From contig JAFLJV010000170.1 in assembly GCA_022712845.1 (NCBI GenBank), positions 1 through 9,562 on the forward strand: a DNA stretch of 9,562 bases. The letters are read 5' to 3'. The translations under genes were made by a program, and so were the position numbers. Below, piece by piece: positions 1 to 6,500 of the stretch. Under the pieces are notes generated by a model. It did not search any database. It saw only the letters and a list, made by a program, of their open reading frames with translations, and was not told the DNA's origin. How positions within the stretch are numbered: the first letter of the stretch is position 1; the number at the start of each line of letters is the position of its first letter. Origin of the DNA: Sulfurimonas sp. GTDB lineage: Bacteria; Campylobacterota; Campylobacteria; Campylobacterales; Sulfurimonadaceae.

Positions 1-50
1 TTAGAACTTGTAAAATTTAAAGCATATTGAAAGAAAAAGAACCTTAATTT

Positions 51-59
51 TGATAAAAT
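51..59 (+). promoter_or_regulatory. Candidate extended -10 promoter for the small secreted protein gene at 108
   Basis: TGATAAAAT matches an extended -10 box (TG, one base, then TAAAAT). It lies about 50 bases before the start codon of the first gene. A TTGAAA at 27-32 is too far away (21-base spacer) to be a standard -35. The surrounding DNA is very AT-rich, so a chance match is possible. Confidence 0.35.
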
Positions 60-107
60 AAAGAAATTTTTAAAATTATATGGGATGATAAAAAAAAGGA
101 TATTACT

Positions 108-479
108 ATGAAAAAATCAATTATATCAATAGCTACACTCATTGTTCTATCAGTAAATGCAAGTGAATACAAGCTTGAGTGCCCAAGACCACTAAAACCA
201 ACAGAGTTTACACAACAAATAGAAGTTGATAGTTATAATAGTTCTGTAAATAATTATAAATCTTGCATTGATACATTTATTCGCCAGCACAAACAAGAAC
301 TCAACAAGCATACACAAGCTGTAAATGATGCTGTAAATGAATGGAATAGTTTTGCATCAGGAACAAAAAAGAAAGATGCTAAGAGAAAATTCACTGGTTC
401 ACAAGGAGCTCCCGAAGCTGGAAGTCGTACAGTTGGAAAATCTGACCCTTATAAAATTTCAACAGGCTGGAAATTTTAG
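108..479 (+). CDS. Small exported two-cysteine protein, function unknown
   Basis: This 123-residue protein has an N-terminal signal peptide: KK, a hydrophobic stretch at about 5-16, and a likely cleavage after VNA at residue 18. The mature part starts with a Cys-Pro-x-Pro motif (C25), followed by a helical stretch with a second cysteine (C53) in a Y-x-x-C context and charged, Asn-rich helix to about residue 83. The tail (86-123) is basic and Gly/Ser-rich and looks disordered. The C-P-x-P then Y-x-x-C layout resembles short periplasmic proteins found widely in proteobacteria and usually left as hypothetical; that resemblance is from memory, not a search. C25 and C53 could form a disulfide in the periplasm. 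The start is supported by AAAGGA at 95-100, seven bases before the ATG. No function can be assigned. Confidence 0.75.
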   Translation: MKKSIISIATLIVLSVNASEYKLECPRPLKPTEFTQQIEVDSYNSSVNNYKSCIDTFIRQHKQELNKHTQAVNDAVNEWNSFASGTKKKDAKRKFTGSQGAPEAGSRTVGKSDPYKISTGWKF

Positions 480-727
480 AACTATTGAACTAGTACTAAA
501 GTTACACTCAATCGTATAATAAGAAATAGCCTAAAAAGTTACAATAAACCAAGAAGAAAATATTAATATATTGTTATATCACTACCAAATAAATTAAGTA
601 TAAATTACACCAAATGATCATAAACTACACTCAAGTGAAAAAATTTTTATTTTCATTTTAAATAAATACAAAAATTAAAATTATTGACGATAATATATTC
701 AAATAATAAGGATTAGTAAAATTTATT

Positions 728-1084
728 ATGCAAATAAAAAATATATTATTAATAACAATGTTGTCAATTACTATAAATGCATCTGAAACAAAAAACTCCA
801 CTTGTATAATAGAAGGCATTAAAGCTCCACTATGGGTATGTAAGCCCTTGGCACCAAAAGGGTATTTATCAGCTGTTGGTCATGCAAAAAACAATCCTAT
901 AGAAACCATGAAATATGTAATGGCTAAAGGAAGAGCAAAAACAAATCTCAGAATAAAAAAATCCAAGTATAATCATAGGCATTTACAAAAAATTTCTATA
1001 GGTAAGTCTAAATTTACAGAAAATTGGGTTGCACCATCTGGCAATCTATATATACTCTTGACTGCGAAAGTTTCAGTAAAGTAA
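728..1084 (+). CDS. Small periplasmic LPP20-like protein
   Basis: The 118-residue product has a signal peptide with likely cleavage after INA (residue 18), the same end pattern as the small protein at 108. The mature part contains P-L-W-V (34-37), G-Y-L-S-A-V-G-H-A (45-53), then a helix rich in Ala, Lys and Arg (61-75), and ends in a W-x-x-P-S-G-N-L-Y-I-L-L strand region (100-111). This order matches the LPP20 fold seen in Helicobacter and Campylobacter surface lipoproteins and FlgP. No lipobox is present: C26 lies in a polar context, so it is more likely a soluble periplasmic protein, perhaps with a C26-C38 disulfide. AAGGA at 708-712 is far (15 bases) from the ATG, so initiation may be weak. 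The stop lies two bases from the convergent antitoxin stop. The LPP20 assignment is moderate and the function unknown. Confidence 0.7.
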   Translation: MQIKNILLITMLSITINASETKNSTCIIEGIKAPLWVCKPLAPKGYLSAVGHAKNNPIETMKYVMAKGRAKTNLRIKKSKYNHRHLQKISIGKSKFTENWVAPSGNLYILLTAKVSVK

Positions 1085-1086
1085 AT

Positions 1087-1416
1087 TTATTTTCTTTCTT
1101 TGTATGCTCTTATTCTTTTTTTATTTTTTTTATTCTCATTATAATATTCTTTTAAACCAATACTTTCAACATCTCCCATCTCTAATATGCTAGACATCTC
1201 CTTTAATCTACCTAAGTGTCTCAATACCCTTAAAAACCCAACTAAAGATATCTTACCTGTTTGTTCAAATTTACAATATGTCATATGTGCTATTGCAGCC
1301 TTTAGAGCAAAATCTTTTTGTGTCATGTTTTTTTTAAGTCTTAATCTTTTAGCTTGATCTGCAAGCTCTTTAGCTATCTCTTCTTCTGTAAGTAATAAAT
1401 ATTCTATTGAACTCAT
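1087..1416 (-). CDS. hipB: HipB-like XRE-family antitoxin/repressor
   Basis: This 109-residue protein contains a helix-turn-helix domain at about residues 22-75, with M-T-Q-K-D-F-A in the first helix of the motif and F-E-x-T-G-K-I-S-L (50-58) after the recognition helix. That pattern is typical of XRE proteins partnered with HipA kinases. The C-terminal tail (94-109) is strongly Lys/Arg-rich and is encoded partly by runs of 7 and 8 A (T on the + strand at 1116-1122 and 1124-1131). It starts inside the toxin stop codon (TAATG, one-base overlap) and has a strong GGAGGG ribosome site in the toxin's 3' end, so it is translated from the same message and can be made independently of coupling. By family knowledge it should neutralise the toxin and repress the operon. 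The antitoxin role is inferred from the pairing. Confidence 0.85.
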   Translation of the reverse strand: MSSIEYLLLTEEEIAKELADQAKRLRLKKNMTQKDFALKAAIAHMTYCKFEQTGKISLVGFLRVLRHLGRLKEMSSILEMGDVESIGLKEYYNENKKNKKRIRAYKERK

Positions 1417-2663
1417 TATTTCCCTCCAAACATTTTATCTATATTAGCAGTATCTTTAAAAATCATCTCCACCAATTCTTGCTCTACTCCATACTCAGTG
1501 CAAAGTTTTCTTAACATGGCATATTTGACATCAATCATATTAACTAGTATTTTCATAGGCTCTTTAACATCGCATAACTTAGCTATTTTGATAATTCCAA
1601 GACTTCTTACATCGGTAGTTGGCTTTTTATCAATACTTAGCTGATGCCAATTTAAATCGCTGTTAGTGCCAGAATATGTTAAATCATATGCAGGGGAATA
1701 GCTCCAGTTGCAATGTTCATCCATTAAAAAAGAGAAATTACGAGAATGGTCATCTCTATTGGCGAACACCATATTAAATACCATCGTCTTAAACATTTGT
1801 TCTTTATCATCACTGGATACATTCAACATAACACCTACTCTAAAAAGAGATTCATACCCCATTGTAAAAGGTGATGCATCATGACTTAAAATACCAGCAA
1901 GAGAGTGCATATGTAATCGTTTTTTATCATTTGTTATATCAAATCTTTTTGTTATGAAGTAGTAATTATCGTCCTCATCACTTTCAAGCCAGGATTCACT
2001 CATTCTCAAACCAAGATTTTTTGCAAGTAAATAATATATATACTCTAATTTCAACTCATCATTATATTTTTTAGCTTCTATTGCTTTTTTTGTATTAAAC
2101 TTGACAATACACTTCTTGTATCCGTTATATGATTTTTCATTAGTCTGTTTTGCGATTAATATTTTTTTTGTTAAGGGATTATAATCTACCACTCCCTTAG
2201 CTTTTGCTCCACCAGCACCACTATTTGATTTGGCAATAATTTTTGCCAAGTCATTACTTGAGTTGCCATTGTAAACATCTACACTTTTATTTTTAAAATC
2301 ACTCAAAGAGAAAATAATATCACTATCAACATCTGAAGAAGTATCACTCGGTTCAAACTCTAATGCTCCTAACCCATTTTTCCCGATAAATGATAATCTA
2401 TCAAGTAATGATGGAGAAGTCCCATATTCATTAATATAATACTTACTAAAATATATCTTTCCATATGCACCAGAAATACTATCAGCAATAAGCCCTAATT
2501 CATCTATATTGTTAGGTGATACCTCTGTAAAAATATCATGTTCCAATTTAATAGGAGAAAAACAGGTGAATTTTTCATCTTGAAGTTCAAAGACTATCTT
2601 TGAGTGTATTTCTGAAATTAATGCAATCTCATTATCCCAAGCTTTTATTTTAACTAGTTTCAT
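1416..2663 (-). CDS. hipA: HipA-family serine/threonine kinase toxin
   Basis: The 415-residue protein is full length for the family. Residues 1-105 form the HipA N-terminal domain, with the characteristic D-R-L-S-F-I-G-K-N-G-L-G-A-L block at 88-101. The kinase part has a glycine-rich loop G-A-G-G-A-K-A-K (149-156), a likely ATP-binding lysine K188 in I-V-K-F, K-R-F-D (239-242), the catalytic loop N-x-D-x-H-x-x-N (302-309, probable catalytic D304), and S-P-A-Y-D-L (323-328) with metal-binding D327. All key motifs look intact, so it should be active. E. coli HipA phosphorylates glutamyl-tRNA synthetase; the target here cannot be read from sequence. AAGGA sits just upstream of the ATG. The toxin precedes the antitoxin, the reverse of classic hipBA, and a candidate operator/promoter lies at 2674-2726. 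Confidence 0.9.
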   Translation of the reverse strand: MKLVKIKAWDNEIALISEIHSKIVFELQDEKFTCFSPIKLEHDIFTEVSPNNIDELGLIADSISGAYGKIYFSKYYINEYGTSPSLLDRLSFIGKNGLGALEFEPSDTSSDVDSDIIFSLSDFKNKSVDVYNGNSSNDLAKIIAKSNSGAGGAKAKGVVDYNPLTKKILIAKQTNEKSYNGYKKCIVKFNTKKAIEAKKYNDELKLEYIYYLLAKNLGLRMSESWLESDEDDNYYFITKRFDITNDKKRLHMHSLAGILSHDASPFTMGYESLFRVGVMLNVSSDDKEQMFKTMVFNMVFANRDDHSRNFSFLMDEHCNWSYSPAYDLTYSGTNSDLNWHQLSIDKKPTTDVRSLGIIKIAKLCDVKEPMKILVNMIDVKYAMLRKLCTEYGVEQELVEMIFKDTANIDKMFGGK

Positions 2664-2673
2664 TCTTTATCCT

Positions 2674-2697
2674 TAAATATTACTATAATAATATTTA
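2674..2697. promoter_or_regulatory. Perfect inverted repeat in the hipA leader, candidate repressor site
   Basis: The 9-base arms TAAATATTA and TAATATTTA are perfect inverted copies separated by six bases. They lie between the hipA -10 box and its ribosome site, so they cover the expected first transcribed bases. HipB proteins repress their own operons by binding such repeats, which makes this a candidate operator. All arm bases are A or T, so chance is a real alternative. Confidence 0.35.
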
Positions 2698-2726
2698 TAC
2701 TTTATATTATATCATAATAAGTATAA
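2695..2726. promoter_or_regulatory. Second inverted repeat enclosing the hipA -10 box
   Basis: The arms TTATACTT (2695-2702) and AAGTATAA (2719-2726) are perfect 8-base inverted copies with 16 bases between them. The extended -10 box of hipA (2706-2714) lies within the spacer, so a protein bound to both arms would block RNA polymerase. It abuts the first repeat. Operator function is inferred. Confidence 0.4.
2706..2714 (-). promoter_or_regulatory. Extended -10 promoter for hipA-hipB
   Basis: Read on the - strand this is TGATATAAT, a perfect extended -10 element (TG, one base, TATAAT). It stands about 43 bases before the hipA start, giving a transcript start near 2699. No -35 match is seen at the usual spacing, as is common in this phylum. 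Confidence 0.5.
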
Positions 2727-2942
2727 TGATAATAGTTATAAATAACGATAAATCTATTATATACAAGTATTTAACTAGATTATTTGATATTGAAGTTAAA
2801 AATTTTGAAGGTGTTATGAATATAATTAAGTATGCTTCTTTGACTAAAACTAAAGATGATTATTAAAAATTATATAGATTTTATTAAAGATAATTACTTG
2901 GAAATTAATATAAATATTGATTTATTTGGACATAGTAGATAA
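2726..2942 (+). other. Gene-poor 320-base stretch with two tiny overlapping ORFs, possible gene remnant
   Basis: Between the hipA start (2663) and the tRNA 3' end (2984) I see no convincing gene. There is a 46-codon ORF at 2726-2866 and a 28-codon ORF at 2856-2942 in another frame, overlapping by 11 bases, with amino-acid content that is not absurd for coding DNA (for example Y-I-D-F-I-K-D-N-Y in the second). Neither has a good ribosome site or a recognisable motif. They could be the decayed pieces of one gene split by a frameshift, or merely AT-rich noise. Confidence 0.15.
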
Positions 2943-2983
2943 ATATAAAAATTTGAAAAACGCTTGAAAGTCCGATGTAATAG

Positions 2984-3060
2984 TGGTGGGTCCTATGTGA
3001 CTCGAACACATGACCACTCCGTTATGAGCGGAGGGCTCTAACCAACTGAGCTAAAGACCC
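2984..3060 (-). tRNA. tRNA with anticodon CAU, probably elongator tRNA-Met
   Basis: The 77-base gene folds fully: acceptor arm GGGTCTT with AGGACCC (one G-T pair), D arm GCTC/GAGC, anticodon stem CTCCG/CGGAG with loop CTCATAA (anticodon complement at 3024-3026), T arm TGTGT/ACACA-type pairing with TTCGAGT loop, discriminator A and an encoded CCA end. It lacks the mismatched first pair expected of initiator tRNA. A CAU tRNA could also be the isoleucine tRNA whose C34 is modified to lysidine, which sequence alone does not settle. Its 3' end faces the accessory segment to the left, making it a candidate integration site. Confidence 0.95.
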
Positions 3061-3077
3061 ACTATTATTAGGGCGCA

Positions 3078-3083
3078 ATTATA
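3078..3083 (-). promoter_or_regulatory. -10 box of the tRNA promoter with GC-rich discriminator
   Basis: On the - strand this is a perfect TATAAT followed, one base later, by TGCGCCC, a GC-rich discriminator that stands out in this AT-rich DNA. Such discriminators are typical of stable-RNA promoters under stringent control. It lies about 18 bases before the tRNA 5' end and after the RND gene's stop, so the tRNA probably has its own start in addition to any read-through. No clear -35 is seen. Confidence 0.5.
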
Positions 3084-3095
3084 GTGAATAAATCC

Positions 3096-6000
3096 TTATA
3101 TGTTTCTGATTTTTTCAGCATCTTTTATTTTAAAAACTATTGCATAAAGTAAAGGCACATATATTAGGTTCAAAACGGTAGCCCAAGCTATCCCAAATCC
3201 TAAAGAAATCGCCATTGGTTGAAGTATCAAAGCTTGTCCTGATGCGAAAAATATAAGCGTTGATAATCCCAGTACAGTTGTAAGTGATGTTAATAAAATC
3301 GGTCTCAGTCTTGTTTGAGCTTGTTTCATCAACTCCTCTGTATTTGTAACCTTTTTCAAAAAGTTAACCACTATGAGTCCATCATTTACGACCACTCCTG
3401 AGAGTCCAACTATACCAATAAGCCCTGGCATAGTCATATTTATCCCCATAACCATATGTCCAAAGAAAACTCCAAGTAGCACAAGAGGCACTGTACTTAA
3501 AACGATTAAAGATTTTTTTATGGAATCAAAAAGCCAAACAAGAGTTATAAAAATCAAAAAGATTGCTATAAGTCCAGACTGTAACATTTCACTTTTATTT
3601 TTATTGTTCTCTTTTTCTTCACCTTTGATATCTACCTTATAACCTTGGGCTTCTAACTTTTCAAATGTTGGCTCCATTTTTTTCATAACTTCTGCAGATG
3701 TAAGTATAGTTTTATCAAGAGAAGCGATAACAGTACGAACCCTTATCCCATTCTCTTTTTTTAATGCTACAAACCCTTGAATCATTATAAATTCACAAAT
3801 ATCATTTAAGAGTACATGCTGGTTTGTATTTGGGATTTGAACTTCTATGTTGTTTATGGAATCAATATCTTCGTTTATGGAACTTTCTATTTTTATACGG
3901 ATAAGCCCACTTTCATTAAACATTTTGGCATACTCACCTTTGAGATAGTATGACCTTAACTCTTTTGAAATTAGCTCCTCATTAAATCCTAACTGCTGTC
4001 CATACTCATTTACACGAAGTTTTAACTCTTTTTCACCAAGTGTTGCATCATTTGAAATATTTTTAACACCATCAATATTTCTTAGAGCATCCTCAAGTAC
4101 TTTTACGGCAACTCTTGTCTCTTGCTCACTTTGTCCACTCAAACTAAGCTCTATATCAGAAGCAACAACCCCTGCTCCTGGAACTTTTACAATCAACTCA
4201 TCATAGAGATTTTTTTGTTCTCTAAATGGCTTTAAAACTTCCTCTACATCAACTGCTATCTCTTTTGCTAATTTTTCTCTTTTTAATATAGCTTCATTAT
4301 ATTCTATGGAAAGATAAGGGCTTATATATTTATCAAAACCATTACTTGGAACTCTTTCATGCAGATCTATAAATATATGAAAAAGGTGTGATCCAAGCTC
4401 AGCTACATTTTTTGCATCAAGTTTAAAGCCGATTACTGATGTTATAGAAGAGACATCATCATTCTTGATTTTCTTTAACAACTCTTTTTCTAACAGCGTT
4501 ACAATAGCCTCTGTATCTTCAAGTTCACTATTGATATTTACTTTTCCATAGACATATATTTGTGTATTGTCAAAATCAGGAAAAAGCTGAAATTTAGAAT
4601 TTTTGATAAACATAAATGTTAATGCTAAAATAGAAACAACCATAACTATCAAAGAGAGCCATCTTTTCTTAAAAACAAAATGTAATATTTTAGAGTGCCA
4701 AGAAGCAAGTCTCTTCCAAAAACTCTTTGTAAAACTATCTTTATGGGAAACTTTTAAAAAGTCATGTGCATGAAGAGGTAGAAAGTAAAATGCTTCAAAA
4801 AGTGAGGCTAAAAGTAAAACAGTAATCATTATGGGGATTATTTTTATAAACATCCCCATCTCACCAGTTAAAAGTAACATTGGCAAAAATGCAAATACTG
4901 TTGTTAAAGTAGCTGTAAAAACTGCTGGAAACATCTCACTTGCTCCAACTATGACTGCTTCTCTTCTCTCCATCCCATTTTCAAGATGCCTATATATATT
5001 TTCAGAGACCACTATAGCTTCATCAACAAGCATTCCTAAAGCAATCAAGGCACCAAGTAAAGAGAGCATATTAAGAGAGTTTCCTAAAAATTCAGTAGCG
5101 ATAAGTCCCATCATAAAACTAACAGGAATTCCAATTGCAACCACCATTGCTATTCCACGATTTATAAAAATAAGCATCGCTATAAACACAAGCATAAGAC
5201 CAAAAGAGATATTTGCAAAAACTGTATTTAGACGATTTTTAATCCAGATAGATGTATCTGTATATATCTCATACTGAAGTTCAGGATGTAGTTTTGAACT
5301 CTCTTTTAAAAGCTCTCTTATCTGCTTTACTAACTCTATAGCATTACCCTCTTTTGACTTTGCTATATTTATAGATACATTTCTAATCCCGTTATAGTGT
5401 GAAATTTCGGATTCATCACTTAGTTCAAATGAAACATCTGCTATATCACCTATACGAACTCTAGCTTCTCCAACACTAATTATAGTACTCTCTATGCTCT
5501 CTTTAGTTTTTTCACCATTATATGTAGAGATATAAAGATGAGAACCCTTCTCTTTGATAGTTCCAATAGGAAAGATTGAGCTGATATTTTTAAGTGAGGC
5601 TATTGCTAGTGCTGGTTTAAGTCCAAAAGCTAAAAGTTTTTGCTCATTAATTCGTATAACTAATTCCTCATCCGCATCACCACGAATGGTAATAGAACTT
5701 AAGTCTTTAAAGTTACTAAGTTTACTTTTTAACTCTTCAGCTCTTTGAAGTAACTCTTTTTTACTTCTATCACCAGCTAAAGCGATAAGAACAAGAGGAA
5801 AATCATGTAAATTTATCTTCGCTATTGGCTCAGACATATCAGAAGGTAAATCTTTTTTAACACTGCTTATAACATCTTTAACATCACTAAGTACACTTAT
5901 ATTTTCTGACCCTGGTTTTATATCAACAAAGATTGTAAAAGAGCCATTTTTAATAGTTGTTTTTATAGTATCTAGTTCATTTATATTTTTTAAATCATCT

Positions 6001-6209
6001 TCTATACTTTTAACAACCATTTTATCAAGTATATCAGCAGATGTTCCAGCATAACCACCACTAATTGTCACCTTATCCATAGTCATAGGGGGAAATATCT
6101 CTTTTGGAATATTAAGATATGCGAATATAGATAGTGAAATAATAAATGTTAAAAGAATATGATTTAATAATGGTTTATCAATTGCAAACTCTAAAAATCG
6201 TCTTATCAT
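3096..6209 (-). CDS. RND-family (AcrB-like) inner-membrane efflux permease
   Basis: At 1037 residues it has the full AcrB/HAE size and plan: TM1 at about 13-33, a periplasmic porter loop, a block of helices at about 330-470, a short amphipathic stretch, TM7 near 515, a second porter loop, and helices TM8-12 from about 870 to the end. The TM4 proton-relay motif reads G-M-L-V-D-E-A-I-V-V (D396, E397), where AcrB has Asp-Asp. The TM10 position of AcrB Lys940 is Asn (N942 in V-V-V-N-D). R-L-R-P-I-L-L-T-S near 970 is conserved. Such variants occur in other RND subgroups, so it may still pump by proton-motive force. No adaptor or outer-membrane channel gene is adjacent. It follows the ftsL-like gene by nine bases with an AAAGAGAGA ribosome site. 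Substrate unknown. Confidence 0.9.
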   Translation of the reverse strand: MIRRFLEFAIDKPLLNHILLTFIISLSIFAYLNIPKEIFPPMTMDKVTISGGYAGTSADILDKMVVKSIEDDLKNINELDTIKTTIKNGSFTIFVDIKPGSENISVLSDVKDVISSVKKDLPSDMSEPIAKINLHDFPLVLIALAGDRSKKELLQRAEELKSKLSNFKDLSSITIRGDADEELVIRINEQKLLAFGLKPALAIASLKNISSIFPIGTIKEKGSHLYISTYNGEKTKESIESTIISVGEARVRIGDIADVSFELSDESEISHYNGIRNVSINIAKSKEGNAIELVKQIRELLKESSKLHPELQYEIYTDTSIWIKNRLNTVFANISFGLMLVFIAMLIFINRGIAMVVAIGIPVSFMMGLIATEFLGNSLNMLSLLGALIALGMLVDEAIVVSENIYRHLENGMERREAVIVGASEMFPAVFTATLTTVFAFLPMLLLTGEMGMFIKIIPIMITVLLLASLFEAFYFLPLHAHDFLKVSHKDSFTKSFWKRLASWHSKILHFVFKKRWLSLIVMVVSILALTFMFIKNSKFQLFPDFDNTQIYVYGKVNINSELEDTEAIVTLLEKELLKKIKNDDVSSITSVIGFKLDAKNVAELGSHLFHIFIDLHERVPSNGFDKYISPYLSIEYNEAILKREKLAKEIAVDVEEVLKPFREQKNLYDELIVKVPGAGVVASDIELSLSGQSEQETRVAVKVLEDALRNIDGVKNISNDATLGEKELKLRVNEYGQQLGFNEELISKELRSYYLKGEYAKMFNESGLIRIKIESSINEDIDSINNIEVQIPNTNQHVLLNDICEFIMIQGFVALKKENGIRVRTVIASLDKTILTSAEVMKKMEPTFEKLEAQGYKVDIKGEEKENNKNKSEMLQSGLIAIFLIFITLVWLFDSIKKSLIVLSTVPLVLLGVFFGHMVMGINMTMPGLIGIVGLSGVVVNDGLIVVNFLKKVTNTEELMKQAQTRLRPILLTSLTTVLGLSTLIFFASGQALILQPMAISLGFGIAWATVLNLIYVPLLYAIVFKIKDAEKIRNI

Positions 6210-6218
6210 ATTCTCTCT

Positions 6219-6497
6219 TTAAAAAAGTGTATCAAGTATTTGGTTTTTATATCTTATGGATTCAACAGAGCTACTTATAACTCTATTTTCCTCTTTAAGT
6301 GTGTCATATTCACTTTTTAACTTAGAGATATCTCTACTTGTAAAATATATCTGTTGCTGAATATAAATTTTTGGAAACACAATAGCAATAGCCAACATCA
6401 TACTAAGTAAAATATATACAAGATGATTTACATCTAACTTTTTTTTTGGATTTAAAATTGATTCAACTTCATCTAGTAGTTCAAGTTTATCATTCAT
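6219..6497 (-). CDS. ftsL: FtsL-like single-helix coiled-coil membrane protein
   Basis: The 92-residue protein has a short charged N-terminus (1-23), one membrane helix at about 25-45, and a heptad-like coiled coil at about 52-88 rich in Lys, Glu and Leu. That is the bitopic layout of the divisome protein FtsL, and the gene sits immediately after rsmH, which is the ftsL position in the dcw cluster of most bacteria. FtsL sequences are poorly conserved, so the name rests on topology, size and position rather than on sequence match. The start lies three bases after the rsmH stop and lacks a strong ribosome site (only GGA 14 bases upstream), so translation is probably coupled to rsmH. A nine-A run falls in the codons for P17-K20. 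The usual next gene, ftsI, is absent; an RND permease follows instead. Confidence 0.65.
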   Translation of the reverse strand: MNDKLELLDEVESILNPKKKLDVNHLVYILLSMMLAIAIVFPKIYIQQQIYFTSRDISKLKSEYDTLKEENRVISSSVESIRYKNQILDTLF

Positions 6498-6500
6498 AGT

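Noticed and set aside
1..30. Possible last nine codons and TGA stop of an upstream + strand gene
   Set aside because: The frame is open from base 1 to a stop at 28-30, but nine codons are too few to support a gene; it could equally be intergenic.
337..519. A 60-codon + strand ORF overlapping the first small protein
   Set aside because: It is an out-of-frame shadow of the 108-479 gene with no ribosome site and no recognisable features.
480..727. Search of the 248-base AT-rich gap for a gene, terminator or promoter; short similar strings (TTACACTCAA near 503, CTACACTCAA near 625)
   Set aside because: The repeats are only about nine bases and imperfect in context, no T-tailed hairpin was found, and TTGACG at 684-689 has no -10 box at proper spacing.
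2667..2672. TATCC resembling half of the E. coli hip operator
   Set aside because: There is no matching GGATA at the required distance, and on the - strand it is simply the hipA ribosome-binding region.
2941..2983. Possible terminator downstream of the tRNA
   Set aside because: A short T run is present on the - strand but no stable stem precedes it.
3373..5748. Three + strand ORFs (3373-3642, 4831-5277, 5554-5748) antisense to the RND gene
   Set aside because: They lie fully inside the RND coding region on the other strand, have no ribosome sites or domain-like content, and are rich in Ile/Ser/Pro as expected for mirror frames of a membrane-protein gene.
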